NCBI GenBank assembly: GCA_028641055.1
Contig: CM054062.1
Coordinates: 184,821,958 to 184,885,957, forward strand
Origin: Alopecurus myosuroides
Lineage: Eukaryota; Streptophyta; Magnoliopsida; Poales; Poaceae
Direction: 5' to 3'
Length of the DNA: 64,000 bases
Shown: piece by piece, positions 22,094 through 31,833 of the stretch
How the letters are laid out: each line of letters begins with the position of its first letter
Position numbering within the stretch: position 1 is the first letter of the stretch
Notes under the pieces: model-generated
The model's database searches: none
What the model saw: only the letters and a program-made list of their open reading frames with translations
What the model was told of the DNA's origin: nothing
Position numbers and translations under genes: made by a program

Positions 22094-23509
22094 TCCTCCT
22101 TCTTGAATAAATTTTGAGCTTTTGACTTTTTTGGGATTTGTGTGACGACTTTTCCTCTAGAAATTTTCTAAAACCAAAAACATGCAAAAATAAATAAATA
22201 GAAAATCGCATTGGGCATCTTGTTAATAAGTCAGTCTAGAAAAATGCTATCAATTTTTATTACAAATATGTAGCAATGATATAAAACAACAATGCAACAA
22301 TAAAAAATTATAGATATATTTTACACGTATCATACTTGTGGATCTCACGAAGCGGTGTCCGGGCGGAAGCGGTGGGGCTTCTTCACGCTGCTGGTGCCTT
22401 TGTGGTCAGCCGATTCCTTGAGGCCTTTTCACCGGTGTACTTGTGTGCCGTCTGCTTCGTTCCGACCATTGGATAGGGTCGGCGTCGAGAGTAGGGGCAC
22501 AACTGATATGGTTTGTGCTTCTGGATACTGAGATTTTCCACGATGGTCAATTAGGGAGGAATGGATTCGATTTAGTTAGAAGGGGGTGATGTTTTGCACA
22601 TTGAGCATGATAATTTGGGTCTTCTGATTTTGGCCAAGCGGGCCAGACGGACATCCATTGGATTCCGCCCACATGAAGGATACGAATCTTAATTTGTGGC
22701 CGCCAAGCGGATCGCGATATGTGTGCTCCATGAGCATGCGGATCCCTTTTACACATCGATGGACAAGCTAGAGACATTCTGATTAATGTAGTTATCCCAT
22801 AACAATCTCACGTCCAAAATTCCAAAGAACCAAAAAATCACTAGAAAAATGTCCAAATTGTTGGAGTCAAGAATTGATGTAATGGATTGAATGGCAACAA
22901 TTCAAGTGGGACGGGCCCGACCGCCTCTCGCCCCCCGCTAGAAAAACCTACTTAGAGCATCTTCAATCGATCCCCATATCCCACATATACGTCCGGGCGG
23001 ACACTCGGACAAAAAATTACCTACCCATCTGGACCACCTACGGTCAGTCCAAACGTTTGCGCTGTCTGAAGGCATCATACCCAACCAATGTGTGTGCGTG
23101 GGGGGGGGGGGGGGAGGGGGTGGCGCCATCCAGAGGCTTCCGCCACGTCGGTTTCGATATGCCGGACTCACCAAAATCGCGCAAAATCGGACCGAACCCT
23201 CGCCTGATATAGATCTTTCTAACACTCATGTCGTATCCTTCCCCTAGCTCCACATGATTAACGGATGTCCTCACTTATCCTGGATGTTATCGCGGGATAT
23301 GCAATCGCTAAGCTAGACTGAAGGACCCTAGCAGCAAGTACATACATAATGCGATCCCTCCTCCAAGGTTTGGGTGGTTAGACATGTTGACACACGTAGA
23401 CTAAATTGATGTCCAACTTCCTTGTATGTTCCTTGTCCCATTTAGTCCCAGCGGGCCAGAGTAGACGGAAGTTTGTCATCCTATGCCGATGGGACAGGGA
23501 TCATCTAAA
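22094..23509. other. Intergenic DNA, no gene supported
   Basis: 22094-22330 is AT-rich noncoding DNA. From 22330 to 23250 are mixed-composition fragments with several GCGGACG/CGGGCCAGACGGAC words, in the style of degraded class II elements of grasses (for example TTAGAGCATCTTCAATCG at 22952). A G run lies at 23100-23114. I cannot define ends or a coding frame. Confidence 0.5.
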
Positions 23510-23594
23510 GTACGGTACCTGAGGGGGTCACTGACATGTGGGCTCCACGTCTGGCGGACCCACACGTCAGTGACTCCATTGCAGTGTACCGTAC
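23510..23594. repeat. 85-bp imperfect hairpin (MITE-like)
   Basis: The outer arms GTACGGTAC (23510-23518) and GTACCGTAC (23586-23594) are perfect complements. The inner arms GTCACTGACATGTGGG (23527-23542) and CCCACACGTCAGTGAC (23559-23574) pair at 15 of 16 positions. No clear target duplication is seen. Confidence 0.7.
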
Positions 23595-24855
23595 GTCAGG
23601 GGAGTTTTGTACATGCTAATGTAGCTCGAATCATTATTGAATGGAATTTGTGTGATCGAATGAAAAATATTAGAGTACATGTACCCTATGTACAGGCGTC
23701 TCAAAGGTGGTAATCACAACCTGTCACGTTTGTACGAACATATGAGTTGGACACTTAATTAACCGTCTAACCATGGATGTAGTCTATCTCTAACACCCTT
23801 TAATATGCAAATTCTTATGCATCGGCATCGTCTTGACAATTTCCTATGTAATCTTGAGAATCCTTTATTTTGATTACAAGTGTATATTATCCTAAGTAAC
23901 TTCTCCAAAAACTATGGAAAAAAAAAGTGCATAGTAGCGTGTATGATATTTTTCTAAAACTCTTTAAAACCTATAGTGGGAATATAAGTAGTGGGTGCAA
24001 CATATAATGATCGTTATCTCTTTGGTAACTCATATGAGAAAACATTAAAACGAAAAATTTAGAGAATAATAAATATGTCTTGCATATTCCTTAAAAAATC
24101 CCTTTGAAAACAATAGAAAGCATGACATATAATATTTTAAGTAAAAACCATGTGGTAAAATACGAGAAGAATAATATTTGATATGTTGTTAGAACTTTTA
24201 AAACATAGTGGGAAAATAAGAAGAAAATGATATATTATATAATAATAATTGTCTATTTGATAAATTATACGAGAAAAAGTTGAAATGATAAACTCATTGG
24301 TAAGTTTATAGTACAATCAATATGTCTCGTATACATTCGTCAAAAACATCGGGGGGTCGGGGGAGGGGGGAATAGATCATAGGTTTTAACCCACAAGAGA
24401 GAGCATCAGCAAACCATCACCAAAAGGAAACAACTAGTAGATCGCCATTGACGATTTATTCTGTGATGTGTGGTGAGTTTGCAGCATCGAGGCGTCGCTC
24501 AACTCAGAAATTAAACGGTCTTTGACATGTAGTGACGTGGGGCGACGTGATTAGGTAGGCAGGACTACTTCCTTGGTCAGGCCAGGGATCGGCGGCCGTC
24601 GGCGGAAAAATGTATGAGTTATGCGGGAGGAATAAAAATGACCTGGTCAATCCATACACGTCGCGCAAGCGTCATCCGGGAGGAATAATCACAACTTCTT
24701 CAAGCTGCTTGATAAAAATGACCCGTTGTTTTCCTATCTCCGTCAATCTAGGCCGCTTTGCAAGCAGCCCCGGTCATTATCACCTAATCCCGTTGTTTTC
24801 CTATCTCCGTCAGAACATTGCGAGGACAGAGGACTTGCTTACGTCAGTAGCGACA
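23595..24855. other. AT-rich intergenic DNA upstream of the first quinone reductase gene
   Basis: No gene supported. 23700-24340 is AT-rich and low in coding potential. A 24-bp exact direct repeat (CCCGTTGTTTTCCTATCTCC and four more bases) occurs at 24722-24745 and 24789-24812, 67 bp apart, just outside the duplicated gene unit. Confidence 0.55.
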
Positions 24856-25024
24856 CCATGAACACGCACGCAACTCAACCAGCGAATACTTTCTTTCTTC
24901 ACCATCCACGCTCATTCTCGTATAGCAGCCTAGTCCTGGTTGGTCTCATTTTTTAGCAGCCTTGTTCTTTCTATGCTATCAGTTGTATAGAATCAGTTTG
25001 ATGTAGCAGCCCTTAAATTTTCTC

Positions 25025-25032
25025 TATAAATA
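25025..25032 (+). promoter_or_regulatory. TATA box of FQR1-like gene 1
   Basis: CTCTATAAATACC, 128 bp upstream of the ATG. It is identical in context to the second gene's box at 27928-27935. Confidence 0.8.
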
Positions 25033-25152
25033 CCAGCGCCTCTCTGTCTTGTTCAATCACCACCCATACCGCGACGCCACAAGAAGAAGGAGAGCAACTA
25101 ATTCAGACTTTCGGAGACAAAAAAAGATCAAGGAGAAGAGAGCTCTGCAGCA

Positions 25153-25854
25153 ATGGCGACCAAGATCTACATCGTGTAATGCTCCGCCTCTGCTCAATCT
25201 TCTTCTTCTCCCGGCTAGCACATTGATCCGACCTCTCCAATTTCTGTTTATTCTTTCTCCAGGTACTACTCGACCTGGGGACACGTCGCAACGCTGGCGG
25301 AGGAGATGAAGAAGGGCGCAGAGTCCGCCCCTGGCGTCGAGGTCACCATCTGGCGTGTCCCGGAGACGTTGCCGGAGGAGGTGCTGGGGAAGATGCACGC
25401 GGCGCCGGCGCGTGAGGACCACCCAGTCATCACGGCGCCGCAGCTGGCCGAGGCCGACGGCATCCTGTTCGGCTTCCCGACGCGGTTCGGCATGATGGCG
25501 GCGCAGATGAAGGCCTTCTTCGACACCACTGGAGGCCTCTGGCAGCAGCAGAGCCTCTCTGGCAAGCCTGCAGGCGTATTCTTCGCCACTGGCACGCAGG
25601 GCGGCGGCCAGGAGACCACGGCGCTCACGGCCGTGACGCAGCTCACGCACCACGGCATGATGTTCGTGCCGGTTGGGTACACGCACGGCGCCGGCATGTT
25701 CGCCATGAACGAGGTCAAGGGCGGGAGCCCGTACGGTGCTGGCACCTTCGCTGGCGCCGATGGCAGCAGGGTGCCCAGCGATGCCGAGCTCGCCTTGGCG
25801 GCGCACCAGGGCAAGTACTTCGCCGGCATTGCCAAGAAGCTCAAGGTCGTCTGA
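25153..25854 (+). CDS. FQR1/WrbA-like NAD(P)H:quinone oxidoreductase, gene 1
   Basis: Exon 1 is 25153-25175 (MATKIYIV), the intron is 25176-25262 (GTAATG...CTCCAG), and exon 2 is 25263-25854. The product is 204 aa, the usual length of plant FQR1. It is a flavodoxin-fold protein expected to bind FMN and reduce quinones by two electrons from NAD(P)H, which limits semiquinone and radical formation. Such proteins are cytosolic or peripherally attached to the plasma membrane. Visible motifs are the FMN phosphate loop YYSTWGHV (9-16), [13 protein letters not shown] (77-89), [15 protein letters not shown] (116-130) and [12 protein letters not shown] (161-172). No signal peptide or membrane segment is seen. 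The start is fixed by the conserved MATK N-terminus and the in-frame splice. The first exon is only 23 nt, so frame-based gene finders may miss it. No disabling change is seen. Confidence 0.93.
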
Positions 25855-26402
25855 AGTCTGATCACCAGTTGTTCCATCATACTACACACTAGTATGAACT
25901 AGTATTACACAGTAATAATGCATACGATCGAGTGCAAGATTATTTGGCACATCATATATCCAGTGGAGCAAGATTTACACAATTTAATTACTTGTTTGGA
26001 ATAATAATAATACTCTCTACATTTGTATTTGCTTGTCAGCTTAAACTTTGCCTTGTCCAGCCAGGCTTGCCTACAATTTTTTTTAACAATATACTAATAG
26101 CAAAAACTAGTTCCCTTTCTCTGCTTTTGGAAGATTCATCTGCAGCAGGAGGTTCATTTGAAAAAGAACGTCTTGTTTAGAAAATACAGTACCAAAAAAG
26201 TAGCTCCTGATTGAACGTCAGCTAAACACAGGGTGTATGATTTCTTGATATTGAGCGTACATTACATAATGTATCAAACAAACACTATAAAAAAAAGAAC
26301 ACTTCACGTACAAACAAAATTTCGACGATCAACCCCTAATTAACTATAACTACACCAGCATAAGGCAGCTCGACGAAACACAAGAAGAATTTCCCAGTCT
26401 CC

Positions 26403-27120
26403 CTCTTCGTTATCTTGGTCGGTTCTCACGTTCTTGGGTCCTCTTATTTCTTTGAATATTTTTTCGTTGGTTTCGATGCCCCTCTTCTATAGGGTCATAC
26501 GCTGTTAGAGCAATCCGAAGATCGAACAATGTCTCGAATGTGTCCACTTTGATAACACCAGAATTGATAATGGTGTATCCGATCACTACTAATGGTGACC
26601 CTATTCGGGTATGTAAAAATGCGAGAATTTAGATTGGATTTAAATACCCCATTTTTTCTCTGTGCTATGTTCCACTGTCACAACACCAGAATTGATAGGC
26701 AGATTACAATTTTGACGCAAAGGCTACGTTCGAAGGGCGACCATTTCTGGTGAGTCTAACCAGCCGGCAGCATAGGCCATGGCCAGCTCGACCCCCTGCT
26801 CTGGTTGCGCCTCGGCGCCTGTAGTTTTTCGCAAAAAATCTTGCGCATGGAACAAAAACAAGAATAAGCTGAATTCCGATGACAAATTAGCGGACTAGTT
26901 AATAAACTAATCATAATTACAGAGAAATTGCCATTAAATTTCAGAAGACTTAAATGTGTTTTCAACATATCAACTTTAAATCCCCTAAGTTCCTAATGCA
27001 TGTGTTTTTCGATTCCTACATTACAAGCAATGCGTAATCTTTCACCAAAAGTTCATGCATTTATCTTGTGTGCAATTAGAAAACTTCTAACACATTTCGG
27101 TATTCTGAATTCATGAAGAC
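26403..27120. other. Spacer after unit 1, no gene supported
   Basis: AT-rich noncoding DNA. Short open frames (for example minus strand 26756-26968) have no recognisable motif. Nothing else is seen. Confidence 0.5.
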
Positions 27121-27776
27121 TCAGGGCATCTCCAGCCGTCCCCCCAACGCCCCCCGGGAGGCGTTTTTAGCGCCGAAAAGCCACCAGTCGCCCCCCCCGG
27201 ACTCGGTTTAGCGCCGCTTTTCGCCGTTTTTCCGCCGTTTCGCACCGGCGAAGCCAACCCAAACCTAGCGCGCTGGGTTCGGCTTGGGGGGGCAAAATGC
27301 GTGCGTGGGCCAGACTTGTCGGCGACGGAATACGATTTCCCTCCATTTTCCGACGTTTCCCTCCACTTTTTCCCCCACATATACCTCTCGCCCACTCCAT
27401 TCCCGCCATTTCCCCCTCTAGCCGCCATGGCTCCCGCCCGATTCACAGGACCCCGCGGCGCCGTCGTCGCCGTTGCCATCCCCGCGACCTCCGAGCTCGG
27501 CAAGAAGCCGCGCAAGCCGAGGACGTCGAAGGAGAAGCCGCCCGGCATGTCGAACAAGGACTGGATCGCCGAAAAGACGCGCCTGACAACGGCCAACGTC
27601 AAGCGCCGGGGAGGAAGGCGGCGCAGCGACAGAGACAGCTGATGGCGCTGCTGCAGGCCGAGGAACAGGCTGCCGTCGAGGAAGAGGAGGAGAAGGATGA
27701 GGAGGAGGAGGGGGCGCTGGATGAGCCGCCAACTCCGGTCGCATCCGCGGCGCCGCCTGTCAAGCGGAGGGCCACG
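27121..27776 (+). mobile_element. Truncated class II-like fragment with a broken ORF
   Basis: Begins near GGGCATCTCCAGCCG, a motif common at the ends of grass class II elements, followed by very GC-rich sequence and an ATG at 27427. The frame reads MAPARFTGPRGAVVAV, then GKKPRKPRTSKEKPPGMSNKDW, a basic segment resembling the N-terminus of the accessory (ORF1-type) proteins of PIF/Harbinger-like elements. A one-base slip near 27605 moves the continuation (RKAAQRQRQLMALLQAEEQA, then an acidic run) to another frame. It stops abruptly at 27776 where the duplicated gene unit begins. The superfamily assignment is tentative. Confidence 0.45.
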
Positions 27777-27927
27777 CCATGAACACGCACGCAACTCAAC
27801 CTGCAGCGAATACTTTCTTCACCGTCCACGCTCATTCTCGTTTAGCAGCCTTCTTCTTTCTATGCTATCACAAGTATAGAATCAGTTTGATGTACTGCTT
27901 AGTACTTGGCAGCCCTTAAATTTTCTC

Positions 27928-27935
27928 TATAAATA
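27928..27935 (+). promoter_or_regulatory. TATA box of FQR1-like gene 2
   Basis: CTCTATAAATACC, 125 bp upstream of the ATG, as in gene 1. Confidence 0.8.
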
Positions 27936-28052
27936 CCAGCGCCTCTCTGTCGTCTTCAATCACCACCCATACCGCGACGCGACAAGAAGGAGAGCAACTA
28001 ATTCAGACTTTCAGAGACAAAAAAACATCAAGGAGAAGAGAGCTCGGCAGCA

Positions 28053-28751
28053 ATGGCGACCAAGATCTACATCGTGTAATGCTCCGCCTCTGCTCAATCT
28101 TCTTCTTCTCCCGGCTAGCACATTGATCCGACTCGAATTTCTGTTTATTCTTTCTGCAGGTACTACTCGACCTGGGGGCACGTCGCGACGCTGGCGGAGG
28201 AGATGAAGAAGGGCGCAGAGTCCGCCCCTGGCGTCGAGGTCACCATCTGGCGTGTCCCGGAGACGTTGCCAGGGGAGGTGCTGGGGAAGATGCACGCGGC
28301 GCCGGCGCGTGAGGACCACCCAGTCATCACGGCGCCGCAGCTGGCCGAGGCCGACGGCATCCTGTTCGGTTTCCCGACGCGGTTCGGCATGATGGCGGCG
28401 CAGATGAAGGCCTTCTTCGACACCACCGGAGGTCTCTGGCAGCAGCAGAGCCTCTCTGGAAAGCCCGCAGGCGTATTCTTCGCCACGGGCACGCAGGGCG
28501 GCGGCCAGGAGACCACGGCGCTCACGGCCGTGACGCAGCTCACGCACCACGGCATGCTGTTCGTGCCGGTCGGGTACACGCACGGCGCCGGCATGTTCGC
28601 CATGGACGAGGTCAAGGGCGGGAGCCCGTACGGTGCCGGCACCTTCGCTGGCGCCGATGGCAGCAGGGTGCCCAGCGATGCCGAGCTCGCCTTGGCGGCG
28701 CACCAGGGCAAGTACTTCGCCGGCATCGCCAAGAAGCTCAAGGTCGTCTGA
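28053..28751 (+). CDS. FQR1/WrbA-like NAD(P)H:quinone oxidoreductase, gene 2
   Basis: Exon 1 is 28053-28075, the intron is 28076-28159 (GTAATG...CTGCAG), and exon 2 is 28160-28751, giving 204 aa. The predicted protein differs from gene 1 only at residues 46 (Glu to Gly), 141 (Met to Leu) and 157 (Asn to Asp), all outside the FMN loop and the [13 protein letters not shown] region. Most other exon differences are silent, which suggests purifying selection after duplication. The role should be the same as gene 1: two-electron reduction of quinones with an FMN cofactor. The promoter is duplicated with the gene, so both copies may be expressed. Confidence 0.93.
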
Positions 28752-28806
28752 AGTCTGATCACCAGTCGTTCCATCATACACAGTATTAACTACAGTATTA
28801 CACAGT

Positions 28807-28812
28807 AATAAA
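28807..28812 (+). terminator. Poly(A) signal of FQR1-like gene 2
   Basis: AATAAA 55 bp after the stop codon. Gene 1 has AATAAT at the same place (about 25914), so its signal is weaker. Confidence 0.5.
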
Positions 28813-28971
28813 GCATACGACCCGGTGCAAGATTATTTGGCCCATCATATATCCAGTGGAGCAAGATTTACACAATTTAATTACTTGTTTGGAACAATAA
28901 TAATACTCTCTACATTTGTATTTGCTTTTTTATATAGAAATGGGAGCTATGCCCCGGTGTCTATATTTGTA

Positions 28972-29229
28972 CTCCTTGTGTTTCTTTTTAGTCTGCGTAT
29001 TAGGTTTATTAAAAGTTAAACTTGCTAAAATTTGACCAATTTTATAGAAAAAAAGTATAAACATTTATAATACCAAATCAATTCCATTTTATTCACCATA
29101 TAATACACTTTAATATTATATCAATTTAGTATTATAAATATTGATATTTTGTTCTATAAATTTGGTCAAACTTTTCAACGTTTGACTTATAACAATTCTA
29201 ATACGCGGAGTAAAAAAAACCGGAGGGAG
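28972..29229 (+). mobile_element. Stowaway-type MITE in the 3' flank of gene 2
   Basis: 258 bp between TA dinucleotides (28970-28971 and 29230-29231). The ends are CTCCTTGTGTTTC and ...CCGGAGGGAG, with imperfect complementarity extending into the internal AGTCTGCGTATTAG / TCTAATACGCGGAGT words. It is AT-rich with no ORF. It is absent from the matching place in unit 1. Confidence 0.8.
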
Positions 29230-29689
29230 TATTTGCTTGTGAGCTTTTACTTTGACTTGTCCAGTCAGGCTTGACTTACAATTTTTTTTAGCAATATACT
29301 AGAAAAAAACTAGTTCCGTTTCTCTGCTTTTGAAAGAGTCATTTGCAGCAGGAGGTTCATTTGAAAAAGAACGACTTGTTTAGAAAATACAGTACCAAAA
29401 AAAAGTGGCTCCTGAATTGAACGTCAGCTAAACACATGGAGAGTGATTTGTTGGTATGGAGCCTGCATTACATAATTTATCAAACAAACACATTATCAAA
29501 ATAGAACACTTCACGTACAAACAAAATTTCGACTATCTACCCCTAATTTCCTATAACTACACAAACATAAGGCAGCTCGACGAAACCTAAGAAGAACTTC
29601 CCGGTCTCCATCATTAGTTTGCATGATCCCATAGATGCAAATGAGCAGCAACCGATGTTCCACTTGAACGGATAATACGGGAACCTAGA

Positions 29690-29715
29690 GGCGGGGGGGG
29701 GGGGGGGGGGTGGAT
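29690..29715. repeat. Poly-G tract
   Basis: An uninterrupted run of about 18 G residues within GCGGGGG...GGTGGATGGGGG. Low complexity, with a strong chance of length error in assembly. Confidence 0.8.
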
Positions 29716-29765
29716 GGGGGAGGTGCTGAATAGGTGGTACGACCATTTTTTTTCAATGTAAGGCT

Positions 29766-31000
29766 TGACACGAAAGTAAATTCTCTATATATGCAACTAA
29801 GGTGAATTTACCTATACGACAAGCAGAACAATAAACAAGATACAAACACAAAATAAAGGGGAGCGAACGAGGTAACCGATAACGGAAGCACGCAGAGACA
29901 AGGATGTAATCCTGAGTTTCTCCTTTTGAGGGGAGTACGTCTTATTGGAGGGGTGTGAGTTTCGCCACAAAGTCCTACTCAACATCAAAAAGGCATACTC
30001 AATGTCACAAAGGCATACTCAATGTCACAATGGCCTCACCCTATTCTCCAATGAACCTTGCTACAAATGACTACTTCACCTTCCACTATTGATCCCTTTT
30101 GAGGCGGAAATCGAGTCATTTACAATGATCTTGAGAAACACACCGATAAACAAATTGGGGGCTCACAAGAATCACCAACAATCACCAAGAGAGTAACAAT
30201 AGAGTCTAGGTTTTCCACAAAGAAACCCTAGACTCAAATCCCTCAAGCAAATGAGAGGGGAAATGAAAACCGGTTGGTGAAGATGTAGATCGGGGCCTTC
30301 TTCTTTAATCCTCCAAAGATCAACGAGTTTGGGTGGAGGGATTGGGAGAATCTAGGATTTGGTGACCTCAATAAATACACATTAATGGCTAGGACAGACT
30401 AACGCACTTGGGAAAAAAGGAGGGGTATTTATACCCCCCCCCCTCCTAAAATGTGGCCGTTGGAGCAAAAAATTGGACTCGAAATTCCGGTTCAAACTTG
30501 AACTGGAAATTCCGGTTAGTCTTCTTCTTCAGATTTGGAATTCGAAAGTCGTTGACTTCAACCGGAAATTATAGTTTATTCAAACAATCCAGTCAGAATT
30601 TCCGGCTCGCTATTGTGCTAAAAATATGTTCCAATCGGAAATTCCGGTTGGTCCGGAAATATCCGGTTGAGTTCTGCGAGCACAAATTCCAATTCCTTAG
30701 CCGTTTTCGCTCTTGATCTTCCCCAACCGGAATATCCGGTTGGTCTAGAAATTTCCGGTTGACTCCAGGGCCTATTCACAGAAAAAACTTCACAATCGGA
30801 ATTTCCGGTTGCACCAGAAATATCCGCTTAAAATTTCCGGTTGGTCTGTGTGACAAATATGGTTGATCTAACTTCACCTTTTTCGGTGTTCGATGCGGAT
30901 GAATAAATAAACACTTGTAACACTCAACACATTGATAAATAATGTCATTAGTATTGTTAACTAATACACAAAACCTTAGGGATAAATAAATGCACTTTCA
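29766..31000 (-). repeat. Copia-type LTR (3' LTR, minus orientation)
   Basis: On the minus strand it starts TGAAAGTGCATTTATTTATC directly after the purine tract AAAAAGGGGGAGAT (31001-31014), a standard grass Copia polypurine tract and LTR start. The left end is taken as TGACACGAAAGTAAATTCTC at 29766. It contains the CCGGAAATTCCGG palindrome cluster (30479-30843) and no ORF of note. No partner LTR is in the window. Confidence 0.65.
30479..30843. repeat. Cluster of about ten CCGGAAATTCCGG-type palindromes
   Basis: Variants of AACCGGAAATTCCGGTT, itself nearly self-complementary, recur about ten times with irregular spacing: GGAAATTCCGGTT, GGAATATCCGGTTGG, GAAATTTCCGGTTG, GGAATTTCCGGTTG and others. 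Pairs often sit close together, separated by GGT or GGTCTAG. Confidence 0.85.
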
Positions 31001-31780
31001 ATCTCCCCCTTTTTGGTGTTAGATGACAATACTAAGATTTGCAATAAAACTGAAATACAACATCATGCTTGTGAAAGAGATGGAAATTGCTCCCCCTACA
31101 ATTATGCATACTTTTGTTTGCCTTGACATGCAAATACAACTCTAAGAGGAGAGTAATTTCCAACAAACATCACAACATGATAAAACGAGACAATATCCAC
31201 TATATCGAGGTAGACATGAATACTATACCTTGTGCGAAGAGATAATATGAAGATACTACCCGAGCACAATTTATGATAACCTCAACATAGATAGATAACC
31301 AACTAGATGAACCACAATAGTAAAGTCTCACAATAACACAAACATAGTTCAATACAAGAAAACAAATAGTTTCGAAATGAAAACGAGAAACTAAATGGAC
31401 ACAAGTTCTCAAAGAAAGGTAGACAAACATGCTTGTGCCCGAACCCTTGCAAATCCCTATAGGCCTAATAGACTACTTCCCCCCTGGCATGGAGACACCA
31501 AAAAGGAAGGAAGAAGTGATGCTAAGATCCCATGACAAGCTAAGCATCGAAGTCTTCTGAGGCCTCTCCAGCAGACTTCTCGGACTCTCCTTCGGCATCC
31601 CTCTCCAGATCTTCATCAACATCCTCCTCATCATCAAGATCAATAGGAGAACTAGAAGAAGAAGCAGTGAAATGAAGAGCCTCCTCAATATGTTGACATG
31701 GAGCATTGGACCTGGTGAAAACATAGTGAAAGCATTGTCAATTTCATTTAAAATGATTTTGTTAACAAGGGTGATCAAGT
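31001..31780 (-). mobile_element. Internal 3' remnant of the Copia element
   Basis: Follows the polypurine tract (31001-31014). Mostly noncoding. Near 31540-31725 the minus strand encodes an acidic tail (PIDLDDEEDVDEDLERDAEG, then a Ser/Glu/Ala-rich end) finishing at TAG 31540-31542, probably the C-terminus of a longer ORF that is cut off. The right boundary with the Athila-like remnant lies between 31725 and 31834 and cannot be fixed. Confidence 0.45.
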
Positions 31781-31833
31781 CTTGCTACCAAAATAATTTT
31801 ATATGAAACAAAACTTTGTTTCTAACTAAATAC

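Larger units (their letters stand above)
24856..26402 (+). repeat. Duplicated unit 1 carrying the FQR1-like gene
   Basis: Similarity to 27777-29609 starts at CCATGAACACGCACGCAACT and continues through promoter, both exons, intron and about 550 bp of 3' flank, ending near TTCCC(A/G)GTCTCC. The similarity looks above 90 percent by eye. Confidence 0.85.
27777..29609 (+). repeat. Duplicated unit 2 carrying the FQR1-like gene
   Basis: Counterpart of 24856-26402. It is longer because of an insertion near 28930-29230 that includes a Stowaway-type MITE. The start abuts the class II fragment with no spacer. Confidence 0.85.

Noticed and set aside
23098..23120. G run as a possible G-quadruplex regulatory site
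   Set aside because: Single homopolymer in degraded intergenic sequence with no gene nearby.
25057..25889. Long minus-strand open frames opposite both quinone reductase genes (249, 256, 207 and 204 aa)
   Set aside because: Shadows of GC-rich third codon positions in the true plus-strand exons. No motif, and they cross the intron and promoter.
30479..30843. CRISPR-like array of short palindromes
   Set aside because: Spacing is irregular, units are degenerate, and the host is a plant. It is part of a Copia LTR.
31473..31778. 101-aa minus-strand frame rich in Leu (LLLLLVLLLILMM)
   Set aside because: Wrong frame over the acidic Copia tail. The hydrophobic run is the shifted reading of Ser/Asp/Glu codons.
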